Below, one piece after another: positions 11,262 to 21,840 of a DNA stretch of 64,000 nucleotides. Location: positions 2,604,001 through 2,668,000 of the forward strand of contig JAULSN010000006.1 in assembly GCA_033439765.1 (NCBI GenBank), in the 5' to 3' direction. Below the pieces are notes generated by a model. It was not told where the DNA came from. It did no database searches and was given only the letters and a program-made list of their open reading frames with translations. Within the stretch, counting starts at the first letter, position 1, and the number at the start of each line of letters is the position of its first letter. Position numbers and translations under genes: made by a program. The stretch is from Lasiosphaeria ovina (taxonomy: Eukaryota > Ascomycota > Sordariomycetes > Sordariales > Lasiosphaeriaceae).

Positions 11262-12805
11262 TATGAAATGTCCGGTTGCGTTTTGGTATGCTATTTTTTC
11301 CTTTAACAACATGACGGGATTATTTAACGGCTGATTCCAGTAGGTCTGTTGCAATTTCAGGGTGTCAAGTTCAGGTGTCGAGTTTAGGGGCGGAGTTGGG
11401 GGTTTCGAACGCTATTGCCGAGTTTGATGTTATTGTGTGTAATGCCAGTTTTTGTAGACGAAGGCGGGAGTCGAGCTCATATTGTCCCAGACATGGCACG
11501 TAATGCTCTCAATATAATCAAGTTATACAGGCTGAAGTACGTCAGGTAGAGCATGTATAGCGGGGGCCTTGTTGGGCCGGCAATGTTTCCCTTTTGGCAA
11601 AGAGAGAAAGATTAGATAGCACGGGGCCATAAACCCCGCCACAATTCCGCCGCGAATGAGGCTTCGTTTCGGCGAGCCAAGCTGGCCAACTCTGCAAGTG
11701 GGCCGTGCTGGGTTTGACAGAAATAACAAGGACCCATCCGGCGACACCGCCTTTGCAATTCTGCCATGACATCAGGGCCATGCGTTCTTGTGCAAGCAAT
11801 CGGCAAGCCGAGAACAACCTCCCATCACGACTTCCGGTCACGTAGACGCCAGAACGCCAGTTACGGAAGCGAATTGCGCGTGTGACACCGCAGGCCAGTA
11901 TTGGGACGACGTCGTCGGCACGGTTTCAGCTGGGAGGCGGACGCTTTCTGGGGTGCTGTAACCACACACTTCACGTTATCTGGCCAGTGAGCTCGACACT
12001 ACTCAATCGCTCACGATCTGTTACACCTTTTTCACGCCGCCGCGCCGCCGTGCTAAAGATGAGGCGATGCTCATTTGTTATGATAGTTGGAGCCCATCCC
12101 CCTCCCCTTCTTTTCCCAACTATATGGACTGACAACCAGCACCTCTTCGCAGTGCGAACGTTCACCTTGAGAAGCGCGAAGACGACGGTTATCCCGGCAT
12201 ACCGCGACGGCCGACCCGACACGGTACAGGACTCAAAGCCACGACTAGCTCGGGTGGAACGGCGATCACGGGCCTAATACAAGCGGATACTGCGACTGAA
12301 GAGCCGGAGGGGAACCGCTCGCGACGGCGATCTCGACGTCATCTGAGGCAAGCGCCAGGCGTGGCTGTATCATCGGACCCGTTATCACCTCACCCGGGAA
12401 GAATGGCCATACACCACCAAGCTCGACCGACATACCAACCCCCAGTCGCTCGCTCTCCGACCTCTTGGACGACTCGAGACTCGAGACAAGCCACCCACTG
12501 ATCGGGTCGCTCCAGGGGCAAAGACAGGTGCGCGAAGGGGAGTATGAACCGACTGACTACGAGTCATCCCGTCCATCCCAAGACGAGGGTCCTCGCATCA
12601 CGGTATGCACATCGTCTAGATGCTGCCGGTGGGCTAATGGGCCTCGCAGAGCCTCGGATATAAAGTCCATAAATGACGGGATCACGCCCTTTGAAGCCCA
12701 CCTTGGGTCCCGCCTACTATCTCTCGACACCACCAAAGCCCCTCAAAGGTACGTCGTCCACTTTAATCGTTGGGGCCGGAAGCTGAATCCCTACAAGGTG
12801 ACGTC
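11262..12805. other. Weakly mutated stretch without a convincing gene
   Basis: CpA and TpG are retained. Several overlapping open frames exist on both strands (for example 11542-11841 minus, 11882-12277 plus, 12465-12863 plus), but none shows a recognisable domain or an advantage over its overlapping frame. Two segments (about 12080-12300 and 12545-12590) belong to dispersed repeat families described separately. Confidence 0.4.
12080..12300 (+). repeat. Dispersed repeat family A, copy 1 (lightly mutated)
   Basis: Shares blocks with 40505-40800 and 45125-45340: a GTTGGAGC...CCCC block followed by an ACTATATGGACTGAC block (shared with 40,5xx); then GCGAACGTTCACC...GCGCGAAGACGACGG and ATCCCGGCATACCGCGAC; then CGACCCGACAC...CTCAAAGCCACGAC (shared with 45,2xx). 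The three copies differ in RIP level and carry indels. Confidence 0.65.
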
Positions 12806-13030
12806 ATGTGCTATACGTTTACGGTTCATTATGAGGGATGTGGTTGCGACAAGCCGGGGATAGAGGAGAGCAACGGCTGCGGAGGAGTTTGCGGGGGACA
12901 GAACATTAGCTACAACGAAAACTACGATAAGTCTGAGCGTGGATATTGTGATGACCACTCGCCGCAACAACTTACGCCGCCAACAAGTAGCAGCTCGGAG
13001 GGCGAGGATTCAGAGGATTCGGATAGCTGA
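12806..13030 (+). CDS. Small Cys-rich acidic-tailed hypothetical protein (74 aa)
   Basis: The frame is open from ATG 12806 (M-C-Y-T-F-T-V-H-Y-E-G-C-G-C) to a stop at 13028-13030. An in-frame ATG at 12770 would add 12 residues; I chose 12806 because short fungal proteins often begin M-C-x-x-x-x-x with a Cys/His cluster. There are seven Cys in the first 47 residues. The C-terminal third is Ser/Glu/Asp-rich, ending S-E-D-S-D-S. CpA and TpG are frequent, so the gene escaped RIP. The Cys pattern could bind a metal, but no named family is assigned. No signal peptide is evident. Confidence 0.55.
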   Translation: MCYTFTVHYEGCGCDKPGIEESNGCGGVCGGQNISYNENYDKSERGYCDDHSPQQLTPPTSSSSEGEDSEDSDS

Positions 13031-13260
13031 GGATATGATAGTATGCTGGAGTGCTGGGAAATAATTTAACATGGTATCGACAAAAAACGTGCAAACCAGT
13101 GACCTAATTAGTGGGGGGCTTCAGCGTTTGGTGCCACCTTACCCCTCACCTAGCCATCTAAAGAACGGGGAATAGAATATCCGATACCGGTTACAGGACA
13201 GCCGCCTCTGTCTAACGTCGGGCAACTCGGAATCTTGCAACCTCCCACCAACCCGTAACG

Positions 13261-13635
13261 ATGGCTGCAGTCCGCTATCTCATCTATTTACGACGACAGT
13301 CGCTCTTGCGTACGAGTAGATCTATCCAAGACGTCTGTAAAGCGCTGGAGCCTACCATAAAGAGGCTCCTCAAACGAGAATCTGGCGACCGGGACAAGGC
13401 AGAGCTGCTCTACATCTCCGAGGTGAAAGAAGGTCCTTTAAGGGGACTCTGGATTGCGATCGATTATGACAACCCGGAACACCGTGAATGCCGCGTTTCC
13501 GGGTTTCGGATTGGCAAATCCAAAATCAGGCCCATCTCCATTCCAGCGATGATCGTTCATGAACGCATTCGCCAGTGCCGGCAGTTTCCCACTCTTGTGA
13601 GCGCTGCCAACTATACACGCAACTCCCTCAACTAA
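13261..13635 (+). CDS. Hypothetical protein (124 aa)
   Basis: An ATG at 13261 opens 124 codons with normal globular composition (S-I-Q-D-V-C-K-A-L-E-P, then E-L-L-Y-I-S-E-V-K-E-G, then R-G-L-W-I-A-I-D-Y). It ends at a TAA at 13633-13635. It is basic in the first half and has no transmembrane segment or signal peptide. It lies 230 bp downstream of the small Cys-rich gene on the same strand, in little-mutated sequence. I do not recognise the family. It could also be an exon of a longer gene. Confidence 0.45.
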   Translation: MAAVRYLIYLRRQSLLRTSRSIQDVCKALEPTIKRLLKRESGDRDKAELLYISEVKEGPLRGLWIAIDYDNPEHRECRVSGFRIGKSKIRPISIPAMIVHERIRQCRQFPTLVSAANYTRNSLN

Positions 13636-13639
13636 CCGC

Positions 13640-14390
13640 AATTTAGATAGGTATAAGCATGGCGAATACCCGAGCGGAATCCCCGGAACAAAAAGGAAGC
13701 AGCGAGTTAGCGGTACCGGAGAGAAGTGATTGCGCTACGGAAGAGAAGGAAATCCGATCCGACCCGCCGCCCGAGCACTCCCGCCGGAGAGCCTGAGAAG
13801 GAAACGACCGCTCTGGGCTGCCATTCGAGTATCCCATCTCTCTCTCGCTCTGGCAGCGTCCTGACGGCGGTCTCCCCAGCCCAGCGAAGTGCCGGTGAGC
13901 TCCCAACGACGGTCGCGTGATACCGGCGTGTGGCAGCAGAGTCTCAAGAGGGGCCATGACAAGCAGCTAGACCACTTAGAATCGACCGCGTCTCGGCGTG
14001 TGGGCCCTAGTCCACTGGCACACCTTCCACATCCTCGCCGCGAGAAGCACGCTCGCTGGGCAGCCCCAAAGCTCCGGCGCGACCTAACGGACAACAGGGC
14101 AAAGGCGCGAGAACTTGATGCTGGAGAGGGAAGGCGGCCGAACGACGTAAAAATCCTTGCAGACGGTCTTGCTATTCGTCTTAGTTCCTTACCGAGTATT
14201 GTCGCTCATATAGTGGCAATTTGAAGTGCGAAAAGTCCACTGTAAAATGCGATGGGAAAGGTGTGGGGAGACAGGCGCGAGACTATTTTTTTCTTCTGAC
14301 TAGAAAACCCTCGAATACCATGCCCACTGTGCGCTAAGAAACAGGGAAGTATTATAAGTAGGTTGTACATTAGATACCGGCTCGTAGGTA
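13640..14390. other. Possible broken gene between 13660 and 14224
   Basis: From ATG 13660 a short plus-strand frame runs 45 codons (M-A-N-T-R-A-E-S-P-E-Q-K, ending H-S-R-R-R-A) to a stop at 13795-13797. A second plus-strand frame at 13889-14224 is open, with Arg/Lys-rich sequence. The two could be parts of one gene with an intron or a frameshift, but I cannot join them convincingly. CpA/TpG content is normal up to about 14250. Confidence 0.25.
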
Positions 14391-14399
14391 TCACTATGA

Positions 14400-15070
14400 A
14401 CTGAACTCTATGGTTGCCTTCATCTTAATTCTTAGTGTCCCTCCACGGATGATAGCTTCCCAGTACGAGAAACGCACTTGAATCTTCGCCTGATAATATT
14501 CTCCCAGGGTATATCTGAGGGTTCCTGGGGCTCGGGTCCTCATACCCATCCGCGGTAGGCCACAAAATCCATCCAGCCTTATACTGGTCTTGATTCGTAA
14601 GATAGACCGACCAATCCTGTACACGCTACTCCGCCCAAGTCAATGAGCAAGAACCGGAAGCACTCGGCATATGGTTAGTATAAATACCTCCATCATAAAC
14701 GACCAAGTCCTTCTCGAACCACGGATCTTACGTAAGCTTTGTAAGAAACGTGGCTCTGTAGTCCTCCATCCGTACAGCTCGAGCTGACCCAAAGCCTCCA
14801 TTCACTCCTACCTCTCCAATACCGTCATATGCCAAGACTAGGCGCTCGCCCTTCTGCGCATATACCGCGATCCAAATACCGTCGGCGCCTCGGTGGAAGA
14901 TAATAGCCTTCTCCGCGGTGGAAGGGATAGGATGTGAAGCAAGATCTAGGGTTGGAGCTTCAAGGATGCCGAAGTATACCAGCTGGTCACGGAATTGGTG
15001 GTTCAGGATGGTAGCGCCCATGGCTACCGACTCGGCAGTAAAAGGCTCGAGTTCCTCGCACTACTTACGA
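14400..15070 (-). pseudogene. Unrecognised RIPed gene fragment
   Basis: On the minus strand from about 15070 to 14730 a frame reads C-E-E-L-E-P-F-T-A-E-S-V-A then M-G-A-T-I-L-N-H (ATG complement at 15019-15021). It continues 97 codons to a stop at 14728, with further open sequence below in the same and neighbouring frames. The composition is globular (A-V-Y-A-Q-K-G-E-R-L-V-L-A-Y-D). It is less mutated than its neighbours on the right. No family recognised. Confidence 0.35.
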
Positions 15071-15659
15071 GCAGTACGCGCAAGAGAGCGCAGCTGAGAT
15101 GCCGTGGCCTAGAGTGAGATTTTTAGTACTAACGGCTCGAGCAAAGGTTGGAATAGAGGGTAGACTTATACGTTGGGAAATGGAGCCGCCATTATCGGGA
15201 TACTCAAGCAGGTAATTACCGCGTAGTTACTAAATGATTACGAGTTTAGTACCAAGGCGGCGAAAGGACAGTAGGTAGAAGGGAAGTAACATACGAAGAG
15301 ATAGAGATAGCCACAGGGCGAGCGTGTACTAGGTCAGGTTAAGCCAAGAGACCTAAGGGTAATAGAAGGGATAGCAACTAGGTGATTAAGGAGTTTGAGA
15401 AAGAGGCAGATAGGCAATGGAATAGGATAAGCAAGGCGAGTATGCTAGGGGTGCTCATATTTTGGTCTAGATTGAGGGAAGGAGCTTACTCGTACTACGG
15501 TCTCGTGCTTACCATGAAAAAAAGTCTGGATTAAAGGAAAGAGCTTGCTCCTATAGTGAAGGACTCGCGCCTGCTATAGGAAGATACATTAAAGCGTAAG
15601 GGTTAGGGTTAGAAGGACAGCCAGGCACCAGAGGGAAAGGTCACAATATACTAGAGTTT

Positions 15660-15960
15660 CTTTTCACTACCTACTTCCGTTCGCGCCCTCGCGCCCTCTT
15701 GTTCGAGATAGCCTGTGGCGGTAGATTCCGAAGTGGCTGGAGCAGCAATACCTATTCAAAGTCAATTATCATAACCCTATTAACCTCGGAATTAAATAGT
15801 ATATTCGGAAGGCTAATATTCTTATGGACCACCCTATTATAGTGGATAGCTCGCAGCGATCGTACTACTATCTTCTCGAGAAGCTTCCGCTCGACCCCGA
15901 TATCTGCGGTATTAATGCCAACGCCCCGCCCACGACAAAAATGGCATCCACACAAGCTCT
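15660..15960 (-). pseudogene. Fragment of a fungal protein-kinase-like domain
   Basis: The minus strand from 15955 down reads R-A-I-H-Y-N-R-V-V-H-K-N-I-S-L-P-N-I-L-F-N, then V-N-R-V-M-I-I-D-F-E. This resembles the catalytic-loop and DFG regions of the small fungal kinase-like families, with H-K-D-(V/I)-R...N-(V/I)-L-F and I-D-F-E. The catalytic Asp is Asn (H-K-N), as RIP of GAC/GAT in a TpG context would give. About 70 codons are visible; the rest of the kinase fold is absent or unreadable. Confidence 0.5.
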
Positions 15961-16109
15961 ATGAGCCGACCTCTTCTTCCAGAGCGACGTCTAGCGCGCC
16001 AGTCGTCCTCCTCCTCCTTCATCGCCTCCGTCCTATTCCACGCCCGACCGACGCCGCAATCGAGAGCCGTTATGAGAGAGGCATGAGCCCGCAAGGAAAC
16101 AGAGCCCAA

Positions 16110-16320
16110 TAGTTCCCAGCGGCATCCAAGTCCCTCGCGACCGGCTTCTCGGAGAGGACGTACTTCCCCGCCTCTACGGCGCGCTTAATGACCACCGGCT
16201 ACGTGAGGATCAGGAGGGCGATGATTATGGCGTGGATATTCGCCCGAGCGAGGAGCGCGTCCATCCCTTTGCTCTCCTCTACCGGGGTATTATCTTTACG
16301 CGATACGCGGTGCGTAACCT
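16110..16320 (-). pseudogene. Fragment of a Gfo/Idh/MocA-family oxidoreductase (copy 1)
   Basis: Minus-strand translation gives D-A-L-L-A-R-A-N-I-H-A-I-I-I-A-L-L-I-L-T, then V-I-K-R-A-V-E-A-G-K-Y-V-L-S-E-K-P-V-A-R-D. This matches the end of the Rossmann fold and the conserved E-K-P motif of this NAD(P)-dependent dehydrogenase family. One TAG lies at a probable Gln. Upstream sequence includes N-T-P-V-E-E-S-K-G. A second copy of the same stretch lies on the plus strand at 36815-37000. The catalytic C-terminal domain is not visible. Confidence 0.65.
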
Positions 16321-18430
16321 TCAAATACAACCCACCCCGTAACTAGTTCCGCCACCTAGTATTCGCTCGCCGCTGGTGAGTATCGTAAAGTGCTACAAGG
16401 TAAGCATCAAGGTAAGCGTGTTCTTAATGGCAGACGAGGGCGCGCGAAAGGCGCCTCATAGGGCGATAGTAACGAGGGCGATCTTAGGCCATCCAGTAGT
16501 ATAGCTCAGGTTAAGGTAGTTAGGGGAGAAGGCGATAATAGTATCGTTATAGGCTACGTAGAGGGTAGCGTTTGAATTTATGAAACTACTACGTATCTAA
16601 AAGAAGAACCAGAGTTGAAGAAGAGGCCGTCGTCGTTAGCGGCCGTATTGGAGATTTGTTAGTAATAGTTATAGTAATACTACGCGCCGCGGGCGCGGTT
16701 ATATCGGGTAACTAGGAGAGGATATCGCTAGTAAGGTTATAGGCCCTAAAGGCGGGGAGGGCTATTAAGAGAATGGCTATACTAAAGGGGGGCAGGATCC
16801 TCGTCGGATAACCACCTCCCCTCGCCTATTATCCATCCTTCACCACCGCTACTAGCGCCGCGGCCCCTCCCCCGGCGGCCTAGTATCCCCCGTTACTATA
16901 TTAATGGACCCCGTAATAATCTCTTACGTAGAGTACCGTATTAGTCTTGCCGAGTATCGATAGCCCGGCTATAGGGGTGAACGGTACCGTTAGTCTATCG
17001 GTAAGGAAGCGGGCTAGTCTATCTTCCTTTTCTTAGTTCCGCCGTTTCGTTTTAGATTATTAGGTTAGTAATACGTAGTAGTAGTAGGTAGTAATAGTCG
17101 GGGTTCCCGCGAGGAGGCCAGCGTTATAGGCAGAGTATGGATTTGCTGGTGGCGGGGCGGGGCCGCTACGCGGATGGTGTCGAAGGAGGTGTAGTCGGAA
17201 GGGAAAGAGGATAGGTCGTCGTCGGCGGAGAAGAGGGTACGGTAATTGGGGGAGTAGTAACGTCCATCTCGGACGCGGTAGGAGGGTTGGCGGGAAGGGC
17301 CGCTTTCGAGTTATTGGTATATTCGAAGATCGGAGAGGAAGGAATAGATATAAGTAGGAAGGAGAGACGAGAAGTCGGCCGATAGAGGATAGGTTTTTAA
17401 CGTACGGGCGATAAGCTGAGCCCGATAAACGAAAAAGACCTACTCAAGCCGGGGTGGTGGAGGACTTCCTAAGGAGGTACCGGCATTAACCGTCCGCGAT
17501 GGAGTCACGTTTCGGCTGCTCGAGCACCTCCGCCTGGGGCATACGGCCAAGCTATAGCCCGACTAATAGTAATAGTATTCCAGCCGCGCCTCGTTTAGCA
17601 TGGGTAGTACGGCTTCCTCGGTCGTCTCGGTGCCAGTCCAGGGTGGGTACGATTGGCAGTTGGATATGGGCGATTTGTGAGGGCACGCAAGTATGGCAAA
17701 TATTTGAACGCGACGATATAAAACCGAGCGCCGTAACTAAGAGATTGTTTAGTATCCGACTTATTAGTTAGAGAGTACGGCGAAGTCGGGCTATAAAAAA
17801 GCTCTCTTCATACGAGGCCGCTCTAGGAGGCCAAGCAAGAGCCCGATTCCGCCGCCGCCCTAATCCCAAGCTAGTAGAACGGGACCGCTAATGGATTTCT
17901 ATACCTAAGAGGGCGGCCGGCAAACCTGCACCCCGCTCTAGGTAAATACGGGCGTCTTGGCGCGCCTTGAATAGTTACACAAGTCAATTACACTCTACTT
18001 GTGGCTGGCACCGGCATCTATTAGAAGTACGGCATAAAAGAAAGAACTTTTGATATTGACTCTACCGGGGGGTTTAAGCTGGTTCAATAGACCTCTACTG
18101 CCGCCCACAGTGCAAATTACGGCTTTCCGGGTTTTGCCGCCATTACGCTTGTATAGATAGTCAGAGTCATATCGTAGGGCTTTTTATCGACTTTGAATTC
18201 TGCTTATATGCTAGTTGATTCTGCGCCAACCTTTTATATGCCAGAGTATTAGAGTGCTAGGGAGCTCCACCCATTAGAGCTGTTAGCTATCGATTCTGCG
18301 TGCGGCTTCTTGTATGATTCCTATGAGATACTATAAATGCTTCCCATTCGCCTAGAATAATCTCAGACTAGAATACTCGCGAACAAATCCTTAACCTCCT
18401 ATACCTTTACCTTTATTAGTTCTAAATCGT
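16320..18430. other. RIPed sequence, no gene recognised
   Basis: CpA/TpG-poor in most parts. The minus strand between about 17400 and 16430 has Ser/Thr/Pro-rich and Ala/Gly-rich segments that could come from a secreted or membrane protein gene, but frames change and I cannot name it. A short open frame at 17499-17771 plus is probably chance. Confidence 0.3.
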
Positions 18431-18439
18431 CTTCCTCAA

Positions 18440-19250
18440 TATCGCCAGACTCTATAATAACTTTCGCTACTATAATAACCAAATAGCCACTCGCGAGGTT
18501 ATTCAGAGTAAATGGTTAGATACCGCTATTGCCTTTAAGGCCCATCTATATATTCTCCTCCTACTAGCCTTATATATTAATGGCTTTCAAGATCGCGGTA
18601 TAGTCCGAGTGAACGATATATTCTAGATCGCTAAGATCCTCGTATACGATACTTACTCGGTTCTAGGAGTAGTGAGGGATATTAATATGGAGAAGATGCC
18701 AAATACGGTTGCGTTAGAAGAAGATGAGGATATCGTGAGGCGCCCCTTTAGAGTGATCCCAGCCCTACTCGAACCTCTCTTTAACGGGGCGCTCGATAAC
18801 CTAGAAGAGGTTATGGGGGTAGCGGCGGCCGAGGATCTCTACTACCTATTCGAGATGGTAGTTCTGGAGGCCGCCTATAGATATAGAGATTCCGAGGCGC
18901 GATTAACCACTAAGTCGGGCGATAGCGGCTCTATAAACGGCAAGTTACGGTATCTAATACGGAGGGTTAGTATCTAATACCTCTTATCCGTAATAGAGGA
19001 ACTAGCCTTAATCGAGGTAGAGCGTACTAATAGAAGGGGATTGAGACTAGTAATAGCGGTATAGATATGCAAATACGAGCGGATTGAGCTTAAGGTGGAG
19101 AGTAATAAACGGTTGAACGATATCGGGCCAGAACGAGATTTGAGGCCGGAGACTCGAGAATGCGGGCTAGTTAGGTGCAGGCTATAAGGTGAAAGGCGTA
19201 GTACGGTAGTAGTTTGGCCTAGAGACTATGCCGGGGTATTTACGACTCTA
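18440..19250 (+). pseudogene. RIPed hypothetical gene
   Basis: From about 18440 the plus strand reads N-I-A-R-L-Y-N-N-F-R-Y-Y-N-N-Q-I-A-T-R and continues in one frame, with RIP-type stops, through the uninterrupted segment 18672-18977 to about 19250. It is rich in acidic residues in the middle (L-E-E-D-E-D-I-V). No domain recognised. The long collinear frame indicates a decayed coding gene rather than random sequence. Confidence 0.4.
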
Positions 19251-20270
19251 CTAGTTAGAAGGAAGCGCCGGAATCGAGGCGCGTAGTTAGAAGACTCGTA
19301 GTTAGAAGGCGCGTAGTATTAGAAGGCGCTCGTAAGAAAATTCCCGTAGTCGGAAAATCGTTACTAAAAGGGTCTATTTATACAAGCTCAATTAGTACGA
19401 TTTGGTATTGTAGAATAAATTTGGTAATCGGAGGAGCCTCGAGATATTATAGATAGGCGAAGGCGGTACGAAGGACGAAAGGAAGGAGGTAGTTAGTAGG
19501 GAAGCTCCAGGGAAGGAAGAGGCGGTCCTAATCGGTTACGAATCGTCCGTATATTATAGTAAGAGCGGTTATAGCTTAGTAGCCCGTGGCTTAGTACGGA
19601 GGTAAAGCCCTACTAATTCCTTATAATAATTATAGCCCTAGCGGCCACGCGCCCGTTGCCCCGCGTCGCCTACCCGCCAGCGGCTTATTCTAGTATACGG
19701 CGTCGCCTATCTAATCCATCCTTCGGGGGGCTACTAGTTACTTTTCGACCCCGAGCTTTCTCCTAAATTATAACTATCTTTAAATATTTAAGCCCAGTAT
19801 TATAGTACGCCGTACTAGTAGAAGCTATAGACGGATATATAGTATAAATGGAGAGCGCTACTCGCTCGTGGAGAGTTCTATACTTCTAATAGATAGCTAC
19901 GCCCAGGTGATGGACCCCTATTATATAAATAGGCCCATTCTACTAGCTAGGAGAGAAGTCATAGTATAATCAGGCTCTTATATAGCTCGTTTAGAACGAG
20001 TAAGGATATTATAAGAGTATAATTCTTATTACTCGTATAAATGCTATTCTATAATATTCCTAAAGACGGCCTTACTATCTACGTATTACGGTTGTACGAT
20101 GGCGCCGGTTCCTTCGGATAAGTCGTCTACGGATTACGTTCCGCATCCCGACTCCGATACCCTAGTCGGACATCACGACCGTATCTCCAGTTACTTAGAC
20201 CCGGCTTTTCTAATACGCCTAACGAGTCGTCCTAATCGCCATCGTCAATCGTGGCCGAATTTTGGAGCCC
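19250..20270. other. RIPed sequence, nothing recognised
   Basis: TpA-rich and CpA/TpG-poor, with stops in all frames. No motif or long collinear frame was identified. Confidence 0.4.
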
Positions 20271-20800
20271 AACTATAGTGGTGACTTTTTGGTGCGGGGT
20301 GTTGCCCGAGTTGCCGTCTTGGCACCGGTTCTGATGTTTATTTTGCCCCTGCTTCGACGACCAAAGGATGTATAACCACAATCACAATATGATATGATAT
20401 TTTAGCTAATTTAATTCAGGTTTCTTAGGCTCGGGATCCTATACCGTTCAATACCTCCCACTTTGAAGGAGCATTGCTATTACAAAGTGATAATAGCTTC
20501 TGGGGCGCTCACTGGGTTATCTCTTGATCCTAACTGATGGAGTGCATATACATTCTCTCGCACACGGCCTCAGGTCCACACGCTCTCGGCCAGAGAAGAT
20601 TCGTCATTCCTTCGCCCCGCCTTACATATCACCGTCGCCGTTATGTATGTGTCGACCGAGATGGTGTAAGACACGACGCACGCCCCTCGGCGTTACCATC
20701 GTCTTTGGGGGGTTTTTCGTACGGTCGCAGGATTTCGTGGAGAGGAGCGCGGGGCAAGGGGCGGTCGAGGCTAGCGCGGAGGGGTAGATTCCTATATAGC
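20270..20800. other. Small unmutated island inside RIPed sequence
   Basis: CpA and TpG suddenly become common (for example GGTTCTGATGTTTATTTTGC and the run GTATAACCACAATCACAATA). They fade again after about 20730. The short open frames here overlap each other and show no family. It looks like unique sequence left between two RIPed blocks. Confidence 0.6.
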
Positions 20801-21329
20801 GCACGAATCGAGTAGTTGGCTATTGAATCGGGTGGTCACTCATTATAGTCGAGGAAGGGTTTTATACTCTAACTATCCTCTAGCGCCACCTATATATGAC
20901 GTCCTTATTATATAGCGCATCGATACTAGGGGGTAGCCGCAAGCACGGAGCGCTAAAGCTCAGCGTCGCGCTTCTTTATCTTACTACCGAGTCTCGAGGC
21001 GGTAGAGACGCAGGCTCGGGAGGGCGTATTATTAAGTATCGAGGGTCGCCGAGTTTAGTAGAACTCTTCAGGACCAAAACTTAGTATAACGGACGAGAAA
21101 AGGGCCTTAAAATACTTCGCTTCGTTCGGCGGCGGGCTTACGGGCGGGCTCGGGAAGGCTAGGTAGAGAGGGGTCTCGGCAGCTATCGAATAAGAGGGAG
21201 ATTGACCAGAGGTTCCACGATTATAAGCTCTCTAGTAGGGCGATAAGACGTAGTAGAACCTATTTATCGTAACTTCGTAGTCCGTACGGAGCTCTATATA
21301 TCGGCTATCGAGTAGGATTACTAAGCCCT

Positions 21330-21760
21330 ATCGTATCCACCACCCTATCTAGTACCTTTGGATAAAGCCGGAGCTTGAAATAGCAAAAGACGCGATAACT
21401 CTCCCCCGCGATACGCGGTAGCCTCGTCTCGTTAAGATCCGCCACCTAGATTATTCCGTAGCCGAAAATACGCTCCTTTACCTACGTACCCTCGACGACG
21501 GCGGAATTAATCACGATACGGCTCTAGTCGCCTGCGGTATCGTTACCGGCTTCTTCGCGATACGCGAGGCCGGCGCCCAAGGCTTCGAACGCGTTTCTCG
21601 GCCCGACGATAGTATCCTCCGCGGTAGCGAGTACTTTTCTAGTTACCTAATAACGATATTCGAGAGCGTCCCTATCCGGTAGTCCCTCACTTCGAGGACT
21701 GGACGTTTCCCTACGATACTATACTATTAGGCTACTAAAAAGTGGAATATTATAGGTAGG
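21330..21760 (+). pseudogene. Possible N-terminal domain of a fungal HNH-nuclease family protein
   Basis: The plus strand reads D-Y-S-V-A-E-N-T-L-L-Y-L-R-T-L-D-D-G-G-I, then A-L-V-A-C-G-I-V-T-G-F-F. After a frame change near 21645 it reads Y-P-V-V-P-H-F-E-D-W-T-F-P-Y-D. This order recalls the N-terminal domain of a common fungal family annotated as HNH nuclease domain proteins, recalled from memory. No HNH motif follows; the next gene starts at 21841. It is therefore truncated or a single-domain relic. The frame change may be an indel or a lost intron. Confidence 0.35.
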
Positions 21761-21840
21761 AGGCAGCTAACTTCCCCGCCTATACGCGCTAAGGTTTAGA
21801 GAGCGCTCTCCCTTCCCTTATCTAATTAACAAGCTCAATA

